Assembly: GCA_015486685.1 (NCBI GenBank)
Contig: WFRC01000292.1
Location: 1-10,058, forward strand
Direction: 5' to 3'
From: Caldifarciminota bacterium
GTDB lineage: Bacteria > Hydrothermota > UBA3072 > WFRC01
DNA: 10,058 nucleotides
Below the pieces are notes generated by a model. The model did no database searches. It worked only from the letters and a program-made list of their open reading frames with translations, and had not been told where the DNA came from. A program made the position numbers and the translations under genes. This document shows, piece by piece, positions 5,127-10,058 of this stretch (the first letter of the stretch is position 1; every line of letters starts with the position of its first letter).

Positions 5127-6508
5127 GTTTGCCTCCCGTATATATTGTAATTGTAAATTGGAATGGGAAAGGGTATCTTCCTCCGTTGTTTACCTCCCTA
5201 TTTAATATGTCCTATAAGAATTTTCAGATTATATTTGTGGATAACGGCTCAAAGGATGGGAGTGTGGAATGGGTAAAAAAATTCTATCCAGATGTTATTC
5301 TGGTAAGAAATAGAAAAAACCTTGGATATGCAAAAGGAAGCAATATCGGAATAGATATAGCACTCAGAAATGGTGCAAGGTATATTGCATTTCTCAATAC
5401 AGATATGGTTGTAGACAAAAATTGGCTCTCTGAACTATTATCCACAATGGAGAAAGACAGGAAGGTGGGGATTGTATGTAGCAAGATACTTCTTATGGAT
5501 ATGCCGTGGATAATAAATTCTACAGGAATTATTACGAATATTGATATGTATTCAAGGGATAGAGATTATGGGAAAGTGGATACAGGGGGTTTAAGAGAGA
5601 GTGAAGTGATTGCTGCAACGGGTGGGGCTATGATGGTAAGGGGAAAGGTATTCAAAAAAATAGGACTTTTTGACCCCGGACTGTTTTTGTATTACGAAGA
5701 CACGGATTTTTCATTCAGGATGAGAAGATATACTGACTATAGAATTGTAAATAACCCATATGCAGTTGTGTGGCATAAACTCTGGGGTTCAACCCAAAAA
5801 ATACCTTATTTAAGGGAATTTTACCTTTCAAGAAATAACTATATAATGATATTTAGATATCTTCCTTTCAGATATATTCTGTTTCGTTCTTTAAGAATCC
5901 TGAAGGTAAGGGCGGAAAGAAAATTTTACTGGAAAGATGCGATAGGAGAATGTAAAGCCTTCTTTTCCGCCCTCCTTATGTTTGTTCCTTCAATCTTAAA
6001 AAGGATATATATGGATATAAAATATGGCATAAACTATGCATATTTAAATATGCTGACACAAACAAAAGGCATTCCCCTGCCTATCCCGTATCCTCCAGAT
6101 TATGCAGAAAGGAGAAAGTCATTGTTTCCAGAAAAGATTCCTTCCAGTATCTTATTTGGAATAAATGATGATTATCTTGGAGATAATTGGTCAATCCTGC
6201 TTGATGGAGAAGGCTTAAGATATAGAAGAGTGGAAGGAGAGTATGCTGAGATATATCTTTCATCCCCAAAGGCAAGTAATGGATATTTTCAGATACATCT
6301 TTCAGGTAATAATAGGGTAAAGATATATATGGAGGATAAATTTCTGGGAGAAAAGGCAGGAATCGTCGGATGGAAAACACTTGTATATCCCGTATCTTTC
6401 AGAGAAAATAAGAAATATTATAAGGTAAAGATTGAGGGTAAAGGAATAATAGTAAACGAGGTAAGATTGATTGGGAAAGATTCTTCATTATTAAGGGATA
6501 AACAATGA
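5102..6508 (+). CDS. GT2 family (WbbL-like) glycosyltransferase with extra C-terminal domain
   Basis: Cytoplasmic or membrane-associated GT-A fold transferase that adds a sugar from a nucleotide donor. The catalytic domain spans residues 12 to about 240: YIVIVNWNGKGYL (14-26), FVDNGSKDGS (45-54), NLGYAKGSNIG (73-83), the metal-binding NTD (99-101, in place of DxD), AATGGAMMVR (171-180) and the acceptor-side YYEDTDFSFR (197-206). An amphipathic or membrane-proximal region lies at about 245-320. Residues about 345-460 are unlike standard WbbL proteins: a short-strand, probably beta-sandwich module (NDDYLGDNWSILL, YAEIYLSSPKA, YFQIHLSG, KVKIEGKGI). The start overlaps wzt by 25 bp; an alternative TTG at 5129, with AAGGGGAT a few bases upstream, would remove nine residues without touching the domain. 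The donor sugar cannot be read from the sequence. Confidence 0.9.
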   Translation: MAYRKGDIGLPPVYIVIVNWNGKGYLPPLFTSLFNMSYKNFQIIFVDNGSKDGSVEWVKKFYPDVILVRNRKNLGYAKGSNIGIDIALRNGARYIAFLNTDMVVDKNWLSELLSTMEKDRKVGIVCSKILLMDMPWIINSTGIITNIDMYSRDRDYGKVDTGGLRESEVIAATGGAMMVRGKVFKKIGLFDPGLFLYYEDTDFSFRMRRYTDYRIVNNPYAVVWHKLWGSTQKIPYLREFYLSRNNYIMIFRYLPFRYILFRSLRILKVRAERKFYWKDAIGECKAFFSALLMFVPSILKRIYMDIKYGINYAYLNMLTQTKGIPLPIPYPPDYAERRKSLFPEKIPSSILFGINDDYLGDNWSILLDGEGLRYRRVEGEYAEIYLSSPKASNGYFQIHLSGNNRVKIYMEDKFLGEKAGIVGWKTLVYPVSFRENKKYYKVKIEGKGIIVNEVRLIGKDSSLLRDKQ

Positions 6509-7749
6509 AAATCCTATGGATTTCGTTAAGATGTTATCCTGCAATAGGGGGTTCTGAAAGGCATTTCTTTGAATTTATGAGAAGGCTTGTAAAAGATGGC
6601 ATCCGGGTTGTGAGTATATGTACGGATATTCAATTTACAAAAACTATATTAACAGGAGAAGGTGCAAGATTTAAGAAAAAGAAAGAGGTGATTGAAGGAA
6701 TAGAGATAAGAAGATATCCAGCGAGATTCTTCCCGGGTCAAAAGAATATAGCATTTGCTTTGAGCAGGATTAGAAATAGTTTTTTTCAAGGTATTTTTGG
6801 TTATCCCTTTATATGGGCTCCTGAATATTTAATGTATGCATATTTTTCTAATGAAAAGTTTGATTTAGTAATTGCAGGTCCACATCCATACTATTCTATT
6901 ATCTATCCTGCCCTCTCCTTTGCAAAAAGACAAAAGATTCCCTTCATTGATTATCCGTTAATACATACAGGTTTGCCTCACAGTAATGTTAAAGAAAATA
7001 TCCATATCAACGCTGTTGGCAGGTACATTATGGAAAATTCAGACTATATCATTGGGAATACTTATGCGGAAAAGAAAATTATTGAAACAATTGGTATAAA
7101 TAGTGATAAATTTTATATAATAGGTGCAGGCATAAATCCTGACGAAATAAAGGGAGGCGATGGGAAAAGATTTAGGAACAAATATGGTATAAAAAGGGAT
7201 ATAGTCCTTCAGGTTTCCGTTCAATCCAGAGTAAAAGGGACTATTACATTAATAAAAGCAGGTGAATTACTGATAAAAAAGGGTGTGCCTGTAAACATTA
7301 TACTAATAGGAGAAGTAAGGAATGAGGTTGAAAAATATTATAAAGATATACCTTATAATATCAAAAGATACATAAAATTAATGGGGAGTATGCCAGAAAG
7401 GGATAAAAAGGATGTGCTTGCGGTTTCAGATGTATATGTTATGGTTTCAGAGGTTGATTCATTTGGCATTGCATACCTTGAAGCCTGGATGTATAAGAAG
7501 CCTGTTATAGGCGCCTATGCTGGTGGTATTCCTTATGTGATTGATGATGGTATAAACGGTTATCTTGTGCCATTCGGAGATTATCATATGCTCGCTGAAT
7601 ATATAGAGATATTATTGAAGAATAAATCTCTTGCAAAAAAAATAGGGCAAAATGGTTATCAAAAAACTCTAAAAAATTATACCTGGGATATTCAATATAA
7701 AAAATTTCTCAATCTGATAAAAAACATATCCAACAGAGGAAAACAATGA
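6505..7749 (+). CDS. GT4 family glycosyltransferase (414 aa)
   Basis: GT-B fold retaining glycosyltransferase. The N-terminal acceptor domain begins MKILWISLRCYPAIGGSERH, with the glycine-rich GGSERH (15-20) typical of GT4. The C-terminal donor domain begins near residue 230 (IVLQVSVQSRVKGTITLIKA), with K244 in the usual phosphate-binding position. The E-x7-E motif reads D318-SFGIAYL-E326, with Asp for the first Glu, a variant I recall in other GT4 proteins. AGGIPYVIDDGINGYLVPFGD (339-359) is the classical nucleotide-sugar loop. Length is normal. Start and stop overlap neighbours by ATGA on both sides, and AAGGGAT lies a few bases upstream of the ATG. Donor and acceptor are not predictable; it belongs to the glycan-assembly operon. 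Confidence 0.92.
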   Translation: MKILWISLRCYPAIGGSERHFFEFMRRLVKDGIRVVSICTDIQFTKTILTGEGARFKKKKEVIEGIEIRRYPARFFPGQKNIAFALSRIRNSFFQGIFGYPFIWAPEYLMYAYFSNEKFDLVIAGPHPYYSIIYPALSFAKRQKIPFIDYPLIHTGLPHSNVKENIHINAVGRYIMENSDYIIGNTYAEKKIIETIGINSDKFYIIGAGINPDEIKGGDGKRFRNKYGIKRDIVLQVSVQSRVKGTITLIKAGELLIKKGVPVNIILIGEVRNEVEKYYKDIPYNIKRYIKLMGSMPERDKKDVLAVSDVYVMVSEVDSFGIAYLEAWMYKKPVIGAYAGGIPYVIDDGINGYLVPFGDYHMLAEYIEILLKNKSLAKKIGQNGYQKTLKNYTWDIQYKKFLNLIKNISNRGKQ

Positions 7750-9077
7750 AAATACTATTTATTGTGCATACATTTCCACCATATTCCCAATGGGGCACAG
7801 AAACCTACACCTTCAATCTTGCAAAGGCACTTTCCCACAAGCATAAAGTTGCTATTTTTACGGCTATACAGGGGCAATATGATGGGAAAATTTACAGATG
7901 GGGAATAGGTAATATTCCTGTTTACGGGGTAAAGAACGGGTATTCTTCTGATAAGAGTTTCAGAGAAACATATATAAATAAGGATTTAGATAAACACCTC
8001 AAGGAAACAATTGATGCATTCAAACCCGATATAATCCATTTCCAGCACCTTTTATTCTTATCCCTCTCATTTATTGATGTAGCAAGGGACAATGGTATCC
8101 CGATAGTGCTAACACTCCATGATTACTGGTATATTTGTCCGAGGGTACAGATGATAGACATATATGGGGATTTGTGCGATACACCTTCATACGAAAGATG
8201 TAAATACTGCTATGCAGAATATCTGATTTTTTATGAAAATCTACATCCAGAGAGAAAGGGTATTATATGGAGGGCAAAAAAAAACATATACAAGGGGAAG
8301 AGCAAAGGGCACTCCCTGTATCTATGGGAAAAATTCCATAAGGATTACATAAGAGATGAGTATTTATACAGAAGAGATATTACGAGAAAATACCTGAATA
8401 TGGTGGATGTAACGATTTCTCCTTCAAACTGGCTTATGCAGGTGTACAGGAGGAATGGCATAACATCTGGAAAATTTCTTCATCTTGATTACGGGATAGA
8501 CACAAAACTTTTCAGGAAGGTTGAGAGGAAGCCGTCATCCCTTTTGAGAATAGGGTATATAGGTTCATTTATACCTTCAAAGGGAATAGATGTGGTTATA
8601 AGGGCAATTAAGGGCACTAAATCCAGAATTAAGATGTATATATGGGGAAAAGCCCCTGAAGGATTTGAGTGGTACGAGAGAAAGATAAAGGCGTTAATAG
8701 GGAAAAATCCAGATATAATAATAAAAGGATATGTAGAAAATGCTAAAATACACTCTCTGTATAAAGAAATAGATATACTTATAGTGCCTTCCCTCTGGCA
8801 TGAAAATTCCCCCATTACAATTCATGAGGCGTTTGCAACAGGAACCCCCGTAATCGCCTCGGAGGTTGGAGGTATCCCTGAGCTTATAAAGAATGAAGAA
8901 TACGGCGCACTATTCCCACCAGGTGATGTTAAATCTCTTTCTCAAATAATACAGAAAATCATAGCTGATAAGGGTATCATCTATAAATGGAGCAAGAATA
9001 TTCCCAAGGTAAAAAGTATTGAAGAAAATAAAAAAGAAATGGAAGGAATATATATAAACCTTAAAAACAAGATATGA
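7746..9077 (+). CDS. GT4 family glycosyltransferase with four-cysteine insert
   Basis: GT-B fold glycosyltransferase of 443 residues. The N-terminus is MKILFIVHTFPPYSQWGTET, with the G17-T-E-T turn replacing the usual GG(S/A)E. After the conserved LTLHDYWYICPR (122-133) there is an insert with four cysteines, C131, C144, C152 and C155 (the last pair as RCKYCY), seen in one branch of GT4 enzymes and possibly binding a metal. The C-terminal domain starts near 266 (LLRIGYIGSFIPSKGIDVVI), with K279 the likely donor-phosphate contact. The E-x7-E motif is intact (E353-NSPITIH-E361), followed by ATGTPVIASEVGGIPELI. AGAGGA lies just upstream of the ATG, which overlaps the previous stop by ATGA. Substrates are unknown. 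Confidence 0.92.
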   Translation: MKILFIVHTFPPYSQWGTETYTFNLAKALSHKHKVAIFTAIQGQYDGKIYRWGIGNIPVYGVKNGYSSDKSFRETYINKDLDKHLKETIDAFKPDIIHFQHLLFLSLSFIDVARDNGIPIVLTLHDYWYICPRVQMIDIYGDLCDTPSYERCKYCYAEYLIFYENLHPERKGIIWRAKKNIYKGKSKGHSLYLWEKFHKDYIRDEYLYRRDITRKYLNMVDVTISPSNWLMQVYRRNGITSGKFLHLDYGIDTKLFRKVERKPSSLLRIGYIGSFIPSKGIDVVIRAIKGTKSRIKMYIWGKAPEGFEWYERKIKALIGKNPDIIIKGYVENAKIHSLYKEIDILIVPSLWHENSPITIHEAFATGTPVIASEVGGIPELIKNEEYGALFPPGDVKSLSQIIQKIIADKGIIYKWSKNIPKVKSIEENKKEMEGIYINLKNKI

Positions 9078-9973
9078 ATATTAAAAATATTTCCATTGTG
9101 TACCTTACTAAAAATGGTGAAAATACCATTGGAAAGTCAATAAAAATGGTGTTATCACAGGAGATTGATATAGAGTTAGAAATTATTGCTATAGATTCGG
9201 GTTCAACAGATAAGACTCTGGATATTTTATCCCAATATCCTGTGAAGATGCATAAAATTTTACCTTCAGAATTTAACTATGGAGGAACAAAAAATTATGC
9301 AGTTAATCTTGCAAGCGGTGAAATTGTTGCATATTTGTCTCAAGATGCTATCCCTGCAAATAGGCATTGGTTAAAAAATTTAATATTGGAATTCAAGAAT
9401 GAGAAAGTAGTAGGTGTATTTAGCAGAATATTACCTTTATCTTCTGCTGACCCCCTTGCAAGGAGGAAGGTAGAGGAAGATATATCAAACTCCTCAGAGA
9501 AAATAATAAAATTTATCAGAGATGATGCCCATTTTGGGCAATTACCCCCATATCAAAAGCGTATTTTTTGCCACTTCAATAATATAAGCTCTGCTATTAG
9601 AAAAGATATATTAAAAAAATTCCCATTCCCAGAGACATTTTTCGGAGAGGATGTATTCTGGGCAAAGGGAATATTAGAAAAGGGCTATAAAATTGTATAT
9701 CAACCGAAGTCTATAGTATATCATACACACCCAACTTCTGTTATTGGTGGATTTAAGAGAAATTTTTATGATGCCCGTATAAATAAGGTTGGATTTAATT
9801 ACGCAGAGGTGAATTCTCCTATTTCTCTGATAAAATCTATATGGAAGGAGATAAAAAACGATATGGTATATCTCAGGAGATATTTTCGGGAAGATAAATT
9901 GAAATTTGCTATTTTGAGCCCGTTTGTAAGAATTTCTGAAATGTTTGGTGCCTACATAGGAGGGAAATGGTGA
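9074..9973 (+). CDS. GT2 glycosyltransferase, rhamnosyltransferase-like
   Basis: A compact 299-residue GT-A enzyme. Motifs in order: ISIVYLTKNGENTI (6-19), IIAIDSGSTDKTLDIL (37-52), LPSEFNYGGTKNYAV (63-77), YLSQDAIP (87-94) with D91 of the DxD-equivalent SQD, FNNISSAIRK (168-177), and FFGEDVFWAKGILEKGY (189-205) with the catalytic-base GED at 191-193. The pattern 'xFNYGGTKN ... SQDA' is the one I associate with dTDP-rhamnose-using transferases (xFxHGxTRN in typical members), so rhamnosyl transfer is the best guess, not proven. It starts in an ATGA overlap with the upstream GT4 and has no Shine-Dalgarno, pointing to re-initiation. The hydrophobic tail (about 277-299) may give membrane association. 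Confidence 0.9.
   Translation: MNIKNISIVYLTKNGENTIGKSIKMVLSQEIDIELEIIAIDSGSTDKTLDILSQYPVKMHKILPSEFNYGGTKNYAVNLASGEIVAYLSQDAIPANRHWLKNLILEFKNEKVVGVFSRILPLSSADPLARRKVEEDISNSSEKIIKFIRDDAHFGQLPPYQKRIFCHFNNISSAIRKDILKKFPFPETFFGEDVFWAKGILEKGYKIVYQPKSIVYHTHPTSVIGGFKRNFYDARINKVGFNYAEVNSPISLIKSIWKEIKNDMVYLRRYFREDKLKFAILSPFVRISEMFGAYIGGKW
9958..9963 (+). promoter_or_regulatory. Strong RBS for the gene at the right edge
   Basis: AGGAGG lies within the last codons of the rhamnosyltransferase-like gene. It is 3 bases from an ATG (9967) and 6 bases from an in-frame GTG (9970). It is the best Shine-Dalgarno in the rightward operon and shows that the downstream partial ORF is a real gene. Confidence 0.7.
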
Positions 9974-10058
9974 TAAATGTTGAGAAGATTTTGTTAAACC
10001 CAAATACATTGAGGATTATTGCTAATTTTATGGAAAATAAGCCTATTCTTGTAACAGG
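9967..10058 (+). CDS. N-terminal fragment of next operon gene, possibly a sulfotransferase (3' end outside window)
   Basis: The frame is open to the right edge: (M)VINVEKILLNPNTLRII followed by ANFMENKPILVTG. It starts either at ATG 9967 or, with better spacing to the AGGAGG, at GTG 9970. In both cases it overlaps the preceding stop by 7 or 4 bp, continuing the operon's pattern. The ending 'KPILVTG' about 30 residues in resembles the lead-in to a nucleotide-binding loop: 'KPILVTGxxRSGTTW' in sulfotransferases, or less likely 'ILVTGGAGFIG' in sugar epimerases, where it normally falls nearer the N-terminus. Only about 30 residues are visible, so the function is a guess; existence of the gene is well supported. 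Confidence 0.65.
   Translation, partial: MVINVEKILLNPNTLRIIANFMENKPILVT

Overview
The window reads as a surface-polysaccharide (O-antigen or exopolysaccharide) locus of an AT-rich bacterium with a mobile-element gene at its left edge. Coding sequence is rich in AGA/AGG/ATA codons and in Lys, Ile and Glu. Both visible promoters are sigma-70 type (TTGACx, 17 bp spacer, TAtAAx-like), so this is a bacterium. The skew fits an AT-rich, possibly thermophilic or uncultured lineage, but I cannot name a phylum.

Left edge (1-905, +): the 3' part of an IS200-like, REP-associated (RAYT-type) tyrosine transposase with a C-terminal DnaA-like DNA-binding domain. Its true start lies left of the window. Positions 920-2990 (-) hold a three-gene operon read leftward: a 65-residue membrane-anchored protein, a 572-residue NodU/CmcH/TobZ-type carbamoyltransferase, and a 57-residue DUF5989-like single-span membrane protein. 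The last gene is short and is joined to the carbamoyltransferase by an ATGA overlap.

Positions 2991-3136 are a divergent promoter region with a well-formed promoter on each strand. The rightward promoter puts its predicted transcription start on the start codon of the first gene, so that gene probably has a leaderless mRNA. The leftward transcript has a leader of about 40 nt and a GGTGAT-type ribosome binding site.

Positions 3137-10058 (+) form one tight operon running off the right edge: an ABC-2 export permease (Wzm), its ATPase with a C-terminal glycan-binding domain (Wzt), a GT2 glycosyltransferase with an extra C-terminal domain, two GT4 glycosyltransferases, a rhamnosyltransferase-like GT2, and the first about 30 codons of another gene (possibly a sulfotransferase). 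All junctions are overlaps or a 1-bp gap.

Taken together, the four glycosyltransferases would build a glycan on a lipid carrier at the cytoplasmic face, and Wzm/Wzt would export it. The divergent cassette may carbamoylate that glycan or a sugar nucleotide precursor. This link is an inference from position, but it is the most interesting hypothesis here. No stretch over 300 bp lacks a gene. I saw no tRNA, rRNA, CRISPR array or riboswitch.
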